Translations under genes and position numbers: made by a program
Assembly (NCBI GenBank): GCA_029194535.1
Contig: JARFXR010000001.1
Coordinates: 558,001 to 622,000, forward strand
From: Nitrospira sp.
Lineage (GTDB): Bacteria; Nitrospirota; Nitrospiria; Nitrospirales; Nitrospiraceae
DNA length: 64,000 nucleotides
Direction of reading: 5' to 3'
In this document: positions 36,638 through 45,520 of the stretch, piece after piece
Layout of the letters: each line of letters begins with the position of its first letter
How positions within the stretch are numbered: position 1 is the first letter of the stretch
Notes under the pieces: model-generated
Databases searched by the model: none
What the model was told of the DNA's origin: nothing
Seen by the model: the letters and a program-made list of their open reading frames with translations, nothing else

Positions 36638-38059
36638 ATGTTGCAAGACGCAGATGCGCTTCCCCAACTGATCGGCGACTACAAGCCAGTTGATCAATGG
36701 CAAGTCCACGTCAATCAGCTCTTCTATAGGTTCCGGAGCAATCAAATCCGGAACTTTTATCAAACCTTTGCATCGGCCGACTATCGGTTGGCCCACGCCC
36801 TTGCTACGGACTATTTTGAGAAGATCTTGAAGCGGGATGCCCCTCTGTCGCGTGCCACGAACGACTCGAACCCTCTGACGGTCATGGAATGGGGGCCCGG
36901 CAACGGGAATCTGGCGGCCTGTTTCCTGTCGCATATCCAGATGCTCGACAAACAAGAGCAGGTCTATCGGCGGATTCGTTATGTGATGGTGGATTGGGAA
37001 CAATCCCTCTTGGATGGAGCGATCGCGTCTCCCGCCTTGGCCCAGCATCGTGATCGAATTGTACCTCTCTGTACGACAGTCGACCGCCTCCCCGGTATCA
37101 CTGAGGGAACGGTGGATCGGATTATCTGCAACGAACTCTGGAACGATTTACCCACCAAGCTGATGTGCCGGCAGGCCGGAGACATCGAGGAAGAATTCCT
37201 GCGTCCCAATCTCAGTGATGCGCTTCATGCCAAGGTCGATGATTGGGCGGCGTTTGTGCGAGCGTTTGATGCGAAGGACGTGGAGACACTCAGACGGTTT
37301 CCTCCGTTTTTCGACGACCTCGTGTGGGAACGGGAGTATCGAACCGTTGACTGGAAGGAGGCTCCTCACCGTAAGACCGTCACGGAATTCCTCCGACGCA
37401 TCGATGAACAAGTCGTCGTCCCGGTCAATATCGGCGCGTTCATGACCTTGAGGGAGGCCAAACGTCTCCTGGCTCCCGATGCAGTGGGATTCAGTAGCTT
37501 CGATGCGGGCAGTACGGACCTCAAGGTGCTCAATGATCCCAATAAGCCGTGCTCCGGCCAGTTCGGGGGGCAGCAGAGCTACATGGTGAATTTCCCCCTT
37601 GTGGAAGCGGTCGGTAAGCAACTGGGCGCGGACAAGGTGATGGTAGAAAGTCAGCGAGAGTTCATCGGGCGTAGCCTGAGAACCAATGTCCTGACCCTCA
37701 TGGATCTCTTGGCGACCCATCCGTCCGCCGGGACGAAGATGGAACCCTGGGAACAGGATCGGTTGATGCTTCAAACCATCCGGGCCCTAGATGAGGTTTA
37801 TCAGAGCCCATACGAGAGGAAGATCGAATTTCCGCTCAGCGCAGACACGCCAGCGGACGAGCGTGACGGCATGCAAGCGCTGGTCGATGGCTTGAAGGCC
37901 ACCGGTGTGTCGGATACGGTCGCGTATCTGACTGAAGAGGAACTGACCGGCGCCTCGAGAAATCTCGAAGAAATTGGCTACGACCCGCACTCTTTTCTCA
38001 TCGCACTCACGGCTCCGCCGAGTCCGGTGGATTACTTTCACCTGCTGATGCGTCGCTGA
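36638..38059 (+). CDS. MidA-like SAM-dependent methyltransferase
   Basis: A 473-residue cytoplasmic protein. The SAM-binding motif is EWGPGNGNLAACFLSH near residue 86, followed by the acidic end of beta-2 (YVMVDWEQSL) and ICNELWNDLPTKL near residue 157, which matches the NE..D.LP motif of the MidA/NDUFAF7 (DUF185) family. Mitochondrial NDUFAF7 methylates an arginine in complex I; the bacterial target is not known. It is longer than MidA (about 360-390), with an extra C-terminal domain after residue 380. The ATG at 36638 lacks a strong ribosome binding site. Confidence 0.65.
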   Translation: MLQDADALPQLIGDYKPVDQWQVHVNQLFYRFRSNQIRNFYQTFASADYRLAHALATDYFEKILKRDAPLSRATNDSNPLTVMEWGPGNGNLAACFLSHIQMLDKQEQVYRRIRYVMVDWEQSLLDGAIASPALAQHRDRIVPLCTTVDRLPGITEGTVDRIICNELWNDLPTKLMCRQAGDIEEEFLRPNLSDALHAKVDDWAAFVRAFDAKDVETLRRFPPFFDDLVWEREYRTVDWKEAPHRKTVTEFLRRIDEQVVVPVNIGAFMTLREAKRLLAPDAVGFSSFDAGSTDLKVLNDPNKPCSGQFGGQQSYMVNFPLVEAVGKQLGADKVMVESQREFIGRSLRTNVLTLMDLLATHPSAGTKMEPWEQDRLMLQTIRALDEVYQSPYERKIEFPLSADTPADERDGMQALVDGLKATGVSDTVAYLTEEELTGASRNLEEIGYDPHSFLIALTAPPSPVDYFHLLMRR

Positions 38060-38238
38060 CTCCTCCCGTCGTTGTTTGCCCGGCCTCGAAAGACCGAAGC
38101 CTTCAAATTAGACTTGACTAATCTGTAATTCTACTATAGCCTCCTCGCCGTTCGCCTGTCGTTTCCCGCGTTTTGTGCCCGTGAGAGTCTCCGGCTTCTC
38201 CCAGGAGCTGTGGGACGAAGAGGAAAGCGAGTACCAGG

Positions 38239-38505
38239 ATGTTCGGGTCGTTCGGATGGATGGAATTGCTCCTGATATTGATCATCGTCTTGATCATTTT
38301 CGGGGCGGGGAAGATTCCACAGCTCGGCGAAGGTCTTGGAAAAGCGATCAAAGGGTTCAAGAAAAGCGTGAATGAGGCGGATGCCATCGATGTCACGCCC
38401 CCGCCCGATGCCCCACCGCCCATACAACAACAAGTCACGCAGAATCACACGACGTCCTCCGCTGATGCTCCGGCGCAGCAGGGACAGCAAGTGAAACAAG
38501 GATAG
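38239..38505 (+). CDS. tatA: Twin-arginine translocase subunit TatA-like (first copy)
   Basis: An 88-residue protein that would form the Tat pore. A short N-terminal membrane helix (MELLLILIIVLIIFGAGKIP) is followed by the FGAGKIPQLGEGLGKAIKGF hinge and amphipathic helix, then a proline/glutamine-rich tail. The helix, the hinge Gly and the Phe-Gly pair are standard TatA. A GAGG ribosome site lies upstream. A second Tat-type gene follows 109 bases later; no TatC is seen in this window. Confidence 0.92.
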   Translation: MFGSFGWMELLLILIIVLIIFGAGKIPQLGEGLGKAIKGFKKSVNEADAIDVTPPPDAPPPIQQQVTQNHTTSSADAPAQQGQQVKQG

Positions 38506-38518
38506 CTTAGAGGAGATG

Positions 38519-38545
38519 TGAAGCGTGAGCGTGAAGCGTGAAGCG
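38519..38545. repeat. Short tandem repeat of GTGAAGC units
   Basis: Three imperfect copies of GTGAAGC-type units follow one another between the two tat genes. Similar short direct repeats are common between genes in this sort of genome, but the function is unknown. Confidence 0.5.
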
Positions 38546-38614
38546 CCAAGAGGAAACCGACGCTTCCCTCTGTTGCTTCTCGCGCGACGCACTCCGTTTT
38601 ACGCATGACCAAGC

Positions 38615-38914
38615 ATGTTCGGGCTGGGTGCCGGCGAAATACTGATTATTCTGGTCATCGCCTTCTTATTGTTCGGCCCTAAACAGTTGCCCGAAGTCGG
38701 TCGACAGGTCGGCAAGGCGGTCAAAGGTTTCAAGGAAACGGCGGAAGACCTCAGAAAATCGGTTGAGCCGGAACTCAACATGATTCAGCAGGAGGTCAAG
38801 ATGGTTGAACAGGATTTCCAGGCCTCGATGAAGGAGGCTGAAGAGGAAATCAATGCGGCCACGACGCCGGTCGAAAAGCCAGCCGGAAGCCCGGGAACCG
38901 GTACTCAGGCTTGA
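38615..38914 (+). CDS. Tat subunit TatA/TatB-type (second copy)
   Basis: A 99-residue protein with the Tat membrane helix (EILIILVIAFLLFGPKQLP) and the FGPKQLPEVGRQVGKAVKGF hinge, followed by a longer acidic amphipathic helix (FKETAEDLRKS, VKMVEQDFQASMKEAEEEIN). The FGP motif and longer helix favour TatB-like, but bacteria with two TatA proteins also exist, so TatA2 remains possible. The preceding gene is a TatA, giving a compact Tat pair lacking TatC here. Export of the cytochromes and oxidoreductases of such bacteria depends on this system. Confidence 0.85.
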   Translation: MFGLGAGEILIILVIAFLLFGPKQLPEVGRQVGKAVKGFKETAEDLRKSVEPELNMIQQEVKMVEQDFQASMKEAEEEINAATTPVEKPAGSPGTGTQA

Positions 38915-39295
38915 CGTACGAATGACGCGGCCCAACGACGAAAGCGGCCGACAATCAACCAGTCAGCAAACCGTTTCTTGCGACGCATGAAGAGGCACGC
39001 AAGGGACATGAATCGTGGGAAGGGGGTGACCACCGCTCAAGTGATCCGACGACGGCAGGGCTGAGTACGGCGTCGTATTCAGGAAACGTGATATTGCTGG
39101 CTCGGGTAGAGCGTTGGTGAGAAAGTAACAGAAAGTGACAGGCGGTGGTAGTAGCGGAAGGCGTGGGCACAGCGGCCTTCCGGGCGAGTAACCGAAAAGG
39201 AAACTTGTCGATATGACACGCAGTTGGATGTCAAGTCGGCAGCCAGGCACTGTCGGTCAGGTGTTGGTTGCTATCCAATTCACAGGAGGAACGCT
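38915..39295. other. Non-coding stretch upstream of the porin
   Basis: About 380 bases with no gene I can support. The right end carries the ribosome site AGGAGGA just before the porin ATG. Some repeated GAAAGTAACAGAAAGTGACA-type runs occur near 39120. I saw no convincing promoter boxes. Confidence 0.5.
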
Positions 39296-40996
39296 ATGAG
39301 AAGTATCCTAGGTCGGACAGGGTGGGCCGGCGTGGCCACCTTCTTCAGCGCGGCCGTCATGGCAGCAGGCATCTCTCTCGTGAGTGTCCCAGCCCAGGCT
39401 GGTTTCGAACTACCGGAAGGTGAACGGATTACGAACCTCCCCGCCATCCCTCGTGCCATGCCGCAAAAGGAAGCTTACGAAATCTACGACCCAGCCATCG
39501 GCCGAAACTTCGATATCAAGAATTTCTGGATGCGCGCCGACGTGCGCGTCCGACCGGAAATGCGGAACGCCGTCTGCTTCGGCAATGCCATGCCGGGCAA
39601 TCCGGGCAACGGTGCCTGTAACTCGTTCGGCGGAAATTTCGCCAACGGCACCCAGGGAAAAGCCAACGACTTCTTCGTGCAACAGTGGGTGCGGCTGGGT
39701 ATCGGTTATGATCTGTCTCCGGACGTGAATTTCTATATGGAAATCATCGATTCCGCGACCTGGGGCGGTAATGGAAGCAATCTGAATGCCGGGAATGGTG
39801 GCGATCCCTTGAATCACAACGGCGGAGTCGCGGGTGGTGGTGGGAACAACGGCCGCCTCGGCGTCCGTGCCGCCTACATGTTGGTCAGGAATCTCGGTGG
39901 CGTGCAGGGTCTGAGCATCAAGGCCGGTCGGCAATATGTCATCTTCGGCAACCATTCGCTGTTCGGGCACTTCGACTGGGCCAACACTGGCTACTCCCAT
40001 GACGGTGTCATGCTGAGCTACAGTACCAAGACCTTCGATTCCTACCTCGGGTGGTTCCGCAATTCGGAGTCTGACATTGGACAGGCTGCTCCTGTAGGTA
40101 GTGGACAGAACAATATTGCTAATCCCGGTGGGAGTACGCTCAACAACGGCAGCGCCAATATCGATGCCGATATGATCATCTTCTATAACCAGTTGAAGTC
40201 GATTCCGGGGTTCCTGATCGAGCCGTTTTACGTGTACTACAAGAACAACTACAACTCGCTGGATAACGGGGGACAGGGTCTCGGTACGGCCAAGCATTCA
40301 AACCAAACCCGTCATATGATCGGCAACCGGATCGAAATGCGGAAGGGCAACTTCGACGCCATCAACGAAGTCGCCTGGCAGTTCGGTCAAATGGGTGCCA
40401 GTGGAGCCAACGCGATTCAGAACGGGTATGGGAACCAGAAGAATCTTCATATCAATGCCTGGGCGACCAGAAACTGGATCGGCTACACACATTATCAACA
40501 TGCCTGGAAGCCCCGTGTGGCCTTCAACTTTGACTACGCTTCCGGCGATGGCAGGTCCAATTGTACTCTCGCGGGAAGCAATACAAACTGCAGCACGGCA
40601 AATACGTTTGAAAACTTCTTCCCCACAAACCACATCCACATGGGCTACATGGACGTCCAGGCCTGGAAAAACATGCTCAGCCCGTCGGCCAACGTTCAGT
40701 TCCGGCCGTCGACTCGGGACCACGTGGAAGTGTGGTACACCAACCTGAACCTGGCAAATGCGCGTGACAACTGGTATCGTGGTGCACAGGGCGTGTACGT
40801 CTTCTCCAAGAACGGCAATACTAAGACGCATATCGGCGATGAATTGGACGTCAGCTGGACCAGGATGTTTGCCGACGGCAAGGTGTCGTTTCAAGCGACC
40901 TACGGACACCTCTGGGCCGGCGGCTACATCGCCGAGAACCTCGGAAACAGCACAGGCCAGGACTGGGCATATGTCCAACTCTGGATGAATTTCTAG
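39296..40996 (+). CDS. Large outer-membrane porin, alginate-export (AlgE) type
   Basis: A 566-residue exported protein. The signal peptide ends AQA near residue 36. Thereafter it is a series of alternating beta strands with aromatic girdles (FDIKNFWMRADVRVRPEMRN, DFFVQQWVRLGIGYDL, GLSIKAGRQYVIFGNHSL, WAYVQLWMNF at the C terminus). The final residues end in Phe, as in outer-membrane barrels. The pattern matches the alginate-export family of large porins, which in many species serve as general or organic-anion channels. Substrate not predictable. AGGAGGA lies eight bases before the ATG at 39296. Confidence 0.8.
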   Translation: MRSILGRTGWAGVATFFSAAVMAAGISLVSVPAQAGFELPEGERITNLPAIPRAMPQKEAYEIYDPAIGRNFDIKNFWMRADVRVRPEMRNAVCFGNAMPGNPGNGACNSFGGNFANGTQGKANDFFVQQWVRLGIGYDLSPDVNFYMEIIDSATWGGNGSNLNAGNGGDPLNHNGGVAGGGGNNGRLGVRAAYMLVRNLGGVQGLSIKAGRQYVIFGNHSLFGHFDWANTGYSHDGVMLSYSTKTFDSYLGWFRNSESDIGQAAPVGSGQNNIANPGGSTLNNGSANIDADMIIFYNQLKSIPGFLIEPFYVYYKNNYNSLDNGGQGLGTAKHSNQTRHMIGNRIEMRKGNFDAINEVAWQFGQMGASGANAIQNGYGNQKNLHINAWATRNWIGYTHYQHAWKPRVAFNFDYASGDGRSNCTLAGSNTNCSTANTFENFFPTNHIHMGYMDVQAWKNMLSPSANVQFRPSTRDHVEVWYTNLNLANARDNWYRGAQGVYVFSKNGNTKTHIGDELDVSWTRMFADGKVSFQATYGHLWAGGYIAENLGNSTGQDWAYVQLWMNF

Positions 40997-41107
40997 TAAC
41001 CGTGAGCAGGTGATTCATGACGAGTAATCGATGCGATGAATCCATATCGCAGGGCTCATCGTCTTTCACTCGTCGCCCGTCACTCGTTATAGAAAGGGAG
41101 ACCGTCT

Positions 41108-41527
41108 ATGAAACATAAATTGATGCTCGTTCTGAGTGGACTGACCCTCGCAGGGTTGAACCTGGTTTCCGTGCCGGTGGTGCGAGCCGATGCCATTTCC
41201 CTGACCAACGACGCCATTGTCGAACTTACCGACGTCCCTGGTGTTGGGAAACGGACGACCGCTGACCTGGGTAAGCGCTGGGGATCGGATGTGTCGGTCA
41301 TCGCCAGCGCAACGGAGAAGTTGCAACAGGCCTTGAACGAGGCAGGGGGTGCCAATCCGCGCGCGCAGCATTTGCTGCAAATGGCGGTGGATTTCGGCAA
41401 GGGAGGTATGCACAAGGAAGCCCGCCTGAAGGCCCAGGGGGCTCTATATAATCTCTGCCAAGCGGCCAACAAGACCGATGCGCCCTGCGGTCAGGTGCCG
41501 AAGTACGGCAGCTACGTGGCGCCATAG
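41108..41527 (+). CDS. Small exported protein downstream of the porin
   Basis: A 139-residue protein with a clear signal peptide (LMLVLSGLTLAGLNLVSVPV, probable cleavage after VRA). The mature part has LTDVPGVGKRTTADLGKRW near residue 41, which resembles a helix-hairpin-helix or a short ComEA-like module, followed by a helical region and two Cys near the end. I do not recognise the family and the match is only by eye. GGGAG is upstream. It is 111 bases after the porin in the same direction, and a hairpin terminator follows. Confidence 0.6.
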   Translation: MKHKLMLVLSGLTLAGLNLVSVPVVRADAISLTNDAIVELTDVPGVGKRTTADLGKRWGSDVSVIASATEKLQQALNEAGGANPRAQHLLQMAVDFGKGGMHKEARLKAQGALYNLCQAANKTDAPCGQVPKYGSYVAP

Positions 41528-41540
41528 CGATCGTTGCGAG

Positions 41541-41576
41541 ACAGGCGGGACGCGGAGAATTGGGCGTCTCGCCTGT
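41541..41576. terminator. Hairpin terminator-like structure
   Basis: ACAGGCGGGACGC (41541-41553) and GCGTCTCGCCTGT (41564-41576) pair with one mismatch. It lies just after the stop at 41527. A pure T run is missing, so termination is likely but not certain. Confidence 0.5.
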
Positions 41577-41852
41577 TGCGCGTTTCGCACAAACAATGAA
41601 CCAAAGCCCCGCTGTGGATCCGGCTAGATCCCTTTTATCGAACGATCTCCGGTGAAACCCTCCGGAGATGTGCTTTCTTCCTATCACCCCTCACCCCGTA
41701 GCCCAGCGGCATACCTACAGTGCAAGCCGGTTTTGAGCGTCGTGAAGCGAGTGGCCATAACCATACCGCTATCCTCCGCCCATTCTGCAAAACTAAGCCT
41801 GCAAGCTGTTCCTCCTAGATCGCCACGTCCGACGTGGTGCGATCAGGTCGGG
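41577..41852. other. Intergenic region with a second hairpin
   Basis: No gene is seen between the convergent genes. ATCTCCGG (41645-41652) and CCGGAGAT (41662-41669) form a perfect eight-base stem, and a further palindromic stretch lies at about 41818-41844. Either could terminate transcription from one side, but neither is followed by a T tract. Confidence 0.45.
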
Positions 41853-42473
41853 TTATGAGGGCAGATGCCCCGCCTTGCTAAATTCCGCCTGCAGCTCTTC
41901 GTACGTCCTTGTGACCGCGAACTCAGGGAACTCCTTGGGGAGGTGATCGGGCGGGCGGAAGAAGAAGCCTGCATCGGCTTCGCCGAGCATGGCGGTGTCG
42001 TTGTAGGCATCTCCTGCTGCTATGGTGAAGAAATTCAATGACTTGAAAGCCGCAACCGAATGCTTTTTTTGGTTCGGCATCCGCATGTGGTGGGCGAGAA
42101 TCTTCCCGTGGCGATCGATCTCCAGCTGATTGCAAAAGAGAGTTGGAAAGTCCAGCTGCCGCATAAGCGGCAGGGCGAACTGATAGAACGTGTCTGAGAG
42201 GATGATGACCTGGCAGCGCTGTCGCAGCCAACCGACAAAAGTGGACGCCCCTTCGAGCGGACCCATCTTTTCAATCACCGACTGAATCTCGGCGATGGTG
42301 ATACCGTGTTGCTCGAGAATCGCCAGCCGGCGTTTCATCAGTGTGTCGTAATCGGGCATCTCACGAGTGGTGATCTTCAATTCCTCAATGCCGGTGTTGA
42401 GCGCCACGTTGATCCAAATTTCCGGTACCAGGACGCCCTCTAGGTCGAGGCAGGCGATGACGGGTTTCTCCAT
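41853..42473 (-). CDS. thrH: ThrH: phosphoserine phosphatase / homoserine phosphotransferase
   Basis: A 206-residue HAD-superfamily enzyme, matching the length of ThrH. It can transfer the phosphate of phosphoserine to homoserine. HAD motif I is CLDLEGVLVPEIW near residue 8. Motif II is VIILSDTFYQF near residue 90, motif III is the basic region before AAFKSLNFFTIAAGDAYNDT, and motif IV is GDAYNDTAMLGEADAG. It may supply serine or threonine together with lysC. ATG at 42473 with AAAGGAGCAGC upstream. Confidence 0.9.
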   Translation of the reverse strand: MEKPVIACLDLEGVLVPEIWINVALNTGIEELKITTREMPDYDTLMKRRLAILEQHGITIAEIQSVIEKMGPLEGASTFVGWLRQRCQVIILSDTFYQFALPLMRQLDFPTLFCNQLEIDRHGKILAHHMRMPNQKKHSVAAFKSLNFFTIAAGDAYNDTAMLGEADAGFFFRPPDHLPKEFPEFAVTRTYEELQAEFSKAGHLPS

Positions 42474-42553
42474 GCTGCTCCTTTCTCTGTGTGTCGACGA
42501 GCGCGGAGCGCTTCCTCACGCGATTGGGGCTCCGGCTCGTCCGGCGGCACACG

Positions 42554-43336
42554 TCACGACTTGGACTTTCTTGCTTCAAATTCCTGACTGAGAAAACGCC
42601 ATATTTTATCGAGCAATTCATCGATCAGCTGTGATCCGGGCCAGGTTCGCCCGGCGGCTTCCTCATGCTTGGCGGCCCAGCCGAGCGCGATTGGTAGAGG
42701 AATGAGCCTGGGAGGGGTCCTGGTCAAGCTCCCCCACAATAGGCCCAGTACAGTTCCGATCCTCATCGAAACAGGTAGTGCAACCACCGGGTTGTTGACG
42801 AGGTCCGCGCAGTATTCCGCCGGGGACGTGACTTGAAGCTCCCGGCAGGCTGCGGGGCGGGCCTCGTAAATGCTGCACATCTCATTTTCGAGGAAGGGAC
42901 AGGCGTGGCGCAGCGCGTAATAGGCCCGGTTGAGCGGGTCCAATTCCTCATCAGGCACGGCACTGTCGGCCTCAGCGACCGCCCACAAGCGCTCCCACAG
43001 CTCATGAGTTTGCAACGTCGCCTGACTCTCGGCGATGCGCTTGGCCACCAAGGTCTGCCGTGCTGCGGGAAGCTGTTCGACGTAGTGTCTGAGGGCGAAT
43101 GCCTCCGGAGGGGAGACCGGCACGAGCATGCGGCAACAGGCGGCACAGCCCATTCGACAGGAGATCGTCCGCCCCCTTTCTCGCGCGTGATGTTCCTCAA
43201 GATGCCCGGCCTCTTCGCCTAATCGACGGGCGATCGGCACGACGGCAGTAATCGGGATGAATTCCGTCGGAACGTCGAGTGCCGTCGTCAAGCGACCGGC
43301 AGGGGTGTTCAACGTGACCTCAAATCGCTCCGTCAT
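42554..43336 (-). CDS. YkgJ-type cysteine-cluster protein
   Basis: A 260-residue protein with the zinc/iron-chelating cysteine cluster of the YkgJ (UPF0153) family. CRMGCAACCRMLVPVSPPEA near residue 59 carries three to four Cys, and the second half shows CPFLENEMCSIYEARPAACREL near residue 146. The family coordinates a metal; its role is not established. The ATG at 43336 has AAAGG upstream; an earlier ATG at 43435 lacks one. It lies 80 bases from thrH in the same direction. Confidence 0.85.
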   Translation of the reverse strand: MTERFEVTLNTPAGRLTTALDVPTEFIPITAVVPIARRLGEEAGHLEEHHARERGRTISCRMGCAACCRMLVPVSPPEAFALRHYVEQLPAARQTLVAKRIAESQATLQTHELWERLWAVAEADSAVPDEELDPLNRAYYALRHACPFLENEMCSIYEARPAACRELQVTSPAEYCADLVNNPVVALPVSMRIGTVLGLLWGSLTRTPPRLIPLPIALGWAAKHEEAAGRTWPGSQLIDELLDKIWRFLSQEFEARKSKS

Positions 43337-43568
43337 GCACCCCTTTCCTGGCCTCCGCTGACTGAACATCCGCGCGCGGCGACCCGCTTTCGATTGGGAG
43401 ACTACCGGTAGCAACTTGCTATCCACGAGCATCATAAGTAACCGTCAGCGAGAGGGTCAACCGACGAAGGGATGTTCGAGAGGAGGCCGAAGCCGGGCAA
43501 TCACATGGCGATCATTTCGTCTTGCTCCGTCTTCAGGCAATCCTCATAATGCCGGACGAGGAGCGGGT

Positions 43569-43931
43569 ATGGCGTGGTCGGGGCATGTGATTGGCTTGTT
43601 GAAAGAGTACATGCATGACCTTGTCGAGCAGGCTCGGCAGGAGTCCAGCGCCGAGGCATCATTCGGGTTCGCGCCCGTTCCGTACCGGTCCGACCAGGCG
43701 ATCTCAGATCTCTTGGCGATTCTCGATGACCGGATCGAGTCCGAGGGTATTCAGGTCGGACTTCCGCCTGATTTTCTTCACGAGATCTGGACCCAGTGCG
43801 AGGAAGGACGCATCTGGGTGGGCCAACGGGTATGGTTGGAGGTCAACAGCGGCGAATCGGTTCTCTCCAAGGCGCGTATTCGTGAGATCACCTACCGAGC
43901 ACTGGTGGATTTTCTTGAGGACAGAAGCTAG
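43569..43931 (+). CDS. Hypothetical protein
   Basis: A 120-residue soluble protein, mainly helical, with no recognised domain. It contains GHVIGLLKEYMHDLVEQARQ at the N terminus and ends LVDFLEDRS. GGAG with good spacing lies upstream of the ATG at 43569. It is divergent from the YkgJ-type gene. Codon use is like that of its neighbours, so it is probably real. Confidence 0.6.
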   Translation: MAWSGHVIGLLKEYMHDLVEQARQESSAEASFGFAPVPYRSDQAISDLLAILDDRIESEGIQVGLPPDFLHEIWTQCEEGRIWVGQRVWLEVNSGESVLSKARIREITYRALVDFLEDRS

Positions 43932-43981
43932 GGCAGGCAGGGCATGAGGGGATGTGAGTAGCTCAGATGCTGCACCCTGTC

Positions 43982-44215
43982 TCAGAGTTGTCCCATCAGG
44001 CGATGCAAGAACGTCCCCGCAATTTCCACCACCGCTTCCCTGGTGTGGAGGATCGCCGAATCCGCAGGCAGGAGTTGGAGCACGTTCAAATCACGGACGA
44101 TATCACCCGGTTGGTTCCTGGCCAAATACCCACAGGGCGCCGGCATGACCTCAAAACCTTGTTTCCTGAACAGCGCGGCCGCCCGCGGATAGTCCGAACA
44201 CGAACGACGTCAGCT
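43982..44215 (-). pseudogene. Remnant of a YdcF/ElyC-like (DUF218) protein C terminus
   Basis: On the minus strand the frame ending at the TGA at 43982-43984 reads YPRAAALFRKQGFEVMPAPC, then ILHTREAVVEIAGTFLHRLM. This is the typical end of the DUF218/YdcF family (envelope-related), where the conserved PRA..LFR..GFEV.PAP motif occurs. The frame is broken upstream near 44215, before the domain's catalytic N-terminal part, and no in-frame start with a ribosome site exists. It therefore looks like a truncated gene. Confidence 0.65.
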
Positions 44216-44296
44216 CCATCGGTCACCTCGATGATGTAGGGCCGTCACGATAACCTACATCTGAACGTACAGGGTCTCATGGCGGGGGAGTGTCGA

Positions 44297-44782
44297 ATGA
44301 CAACATCACGAAGATACTGGCTGGTCAAGTCGGAACCGAGCGTGTTTTCCATTCGGGATTTGGCCCGGTCTCCCAAACGGCGCACGAGTTGGGAGGGGGT
44401 GCGCAACTATCAGGCTCGAAACTATATGCGGCAGATGGCCCTCGGCGACAGGGTGCTGTTTTACCACAGCAATGCCGATCCTCCCTGCGTTGCCGGCATC
44501 GGGGCAGTAGTCCGCACTGCCTACCCCGATGATACACAGTTCGACAAGGCCAGTCATCACTACGATCCGGGCAGCTCAACGGCCAATCCCCGATGGGACA
44601 TGGTCGATATTGGCTATCGGCGGGAGTTCCCCGTGGCTCTCTCCCTGGATCGATTGAGAGGAGAGCCGGATCTTCAACGGATGGAATTGTTGAGGAGAGG
44701 GTCACGACTATCCGTTCAGCCGGTGACACCGTCTGAATGGAATTGCATCCTGCGATTAGCGGGGATCAGAGCAGGAAAATAG
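44297..44782 (+). CDS. EVE-domain protein
   Basis: A 161-residue protein made up of a single EVE (PUA-like) domain. Members bind modified bases in RNA or DNA. The signature YWLVKSEPSVFSI is at the N terminus, followed by TSWEGVRNYQARNYMRQM (near residue 34) and GDRVLFYHSN, ending with VTPSEWNCIL. GGGGGAG lies upstream of the ATG at 44297; an ATG at 44279 is also in frame. It is convergent with the small zincin gene 12 bases away. Confidence 0.92.
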   Translation: MTTSRRYWLVKSEPSVFSIRDLARSPKRRTSWEGVRNYQARNYMRQMALGDRVLFYHSNADPPCVAGIGAVVRTAYPDDTQFDKASHHYDPGSSTANPRWDMVDIGYRREFPVALSLDRLRGEPDLQRMELLRRGSRLSVQPVTPSEWNCILRLAGIRAGK

Positions 44783-44793
44783 AAAGACCTGGC

Positions 44794-45039
44794 TCAACTT
44801 TTGGCCTTTCCATTATCGAGATGGCGGTGTTGCCAGTCCAGCCAGGCATGGCCCAGCTCATGTGCCAGGATGTATCGTCGTCTGGTGACCGGCAGGCGTT
44901 TACGCAAGTAGATCACTTTCGACTCGTCATCCCAGATACCGTCGGCATTGGGGTCCCGCCGGTCCATTTCGGAGTCGGACAGTTGACGCACCGAGATTCG
45001 ATAGCCGAACGGAAGGACCACTCGTGAAGGGATGCGCAT
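44794..45039 (-). CDS. Minimal ImmA/IrrE-like zinc metallopeptidase
   Basis: An 81-residue protein with an intact HEXXH zinc motif (YILAHELGHAWLDWQH) at residues 57-72. It has a preceding beta-rich segment (GYRISVRQLSD, KVIYLRKRLP). This resembles the core of the IrrE/ImmA M78 family, but without the C-terminal parts, so it may be a single-domain relic or a complete minimal member. A third zinc ligand is not obvious. The stop is 12 bases from that of the EVE gene. Confidence 0.6.
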   Translation of the reverse strand: MRIPSRVVLPFGYRISVRQLSDSEMDRRDPNADGIWDDESKVIYLRKRLPVTRRRYILAHELGHAWLDWQHRHLDNGKAKS

Positions 45040-45307
45040 GGGGCGGCTCCTGTGGTCTCAGACAGCCTACCACAAACGGTATCTCGCCGTTCATGCTGCA
45101 TTGCCCTCTAATATCAGATGGTTACGCGGACTGTGATTGCACGAGTCTCTCGACCATCCCTCTACAGGAAAACCAGACAGAAACACCTAGTATTCCTTGC
45201 CATCACCGGTGCAGAAGCAGCCGCCTAAGAACACGTGTGGTGAGACATTCACCGGCTCCCGAGAAGTTCACAGGCATCCAACTTCTCGCCACGCCGGGAA
45301 GCGCGAT

Positions 45308-45520
45308 TCATGAACCTCTCTTCTTGGAGGATTCTCCGGTGAGACTGCGTTCGCTAGGATGACGCCGCTTCCAGGCTCCATAGGCCGATCGGATCACATA
45401 TATGTGATTTTCAATGAAAATTTGCTCAACGATGTCGAGATCCGGATCCTCTTCGAGGAATTCGGTAAGAGATAACGTGCTATACGCGAATTCTGACATC
45501 GACTTATGGCGCTTGGGCAT
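45308..45520 (-). CDS. Hypothetical small protein
   Basis: A 70-residue protein with a mixed composition: an acidic central region (TEFLEEDPDLDIVEQIFIEN), then a basic C terminus (WKRRHPSERSLTGESSKKRG). It has no recognisable domain. The start at 45520 is preceded by AGGAAT; another ATG lies two codons further upstream. It could be real but has little support. Confidence 0.45.
   Translation of the reverse strand: MPKRHKSMSEFAYSTLSLTEFLEEDPDLDIVEQIFIENHIYVIRSAYGAWKRRHPSERSLTGESSKKRGS

Noticed and set aside
45024-45362. A 112-residue plus-strand frame
   Set aside because: Overlaps the start of the HEXXH gene on the other strand and has no recognisable features.
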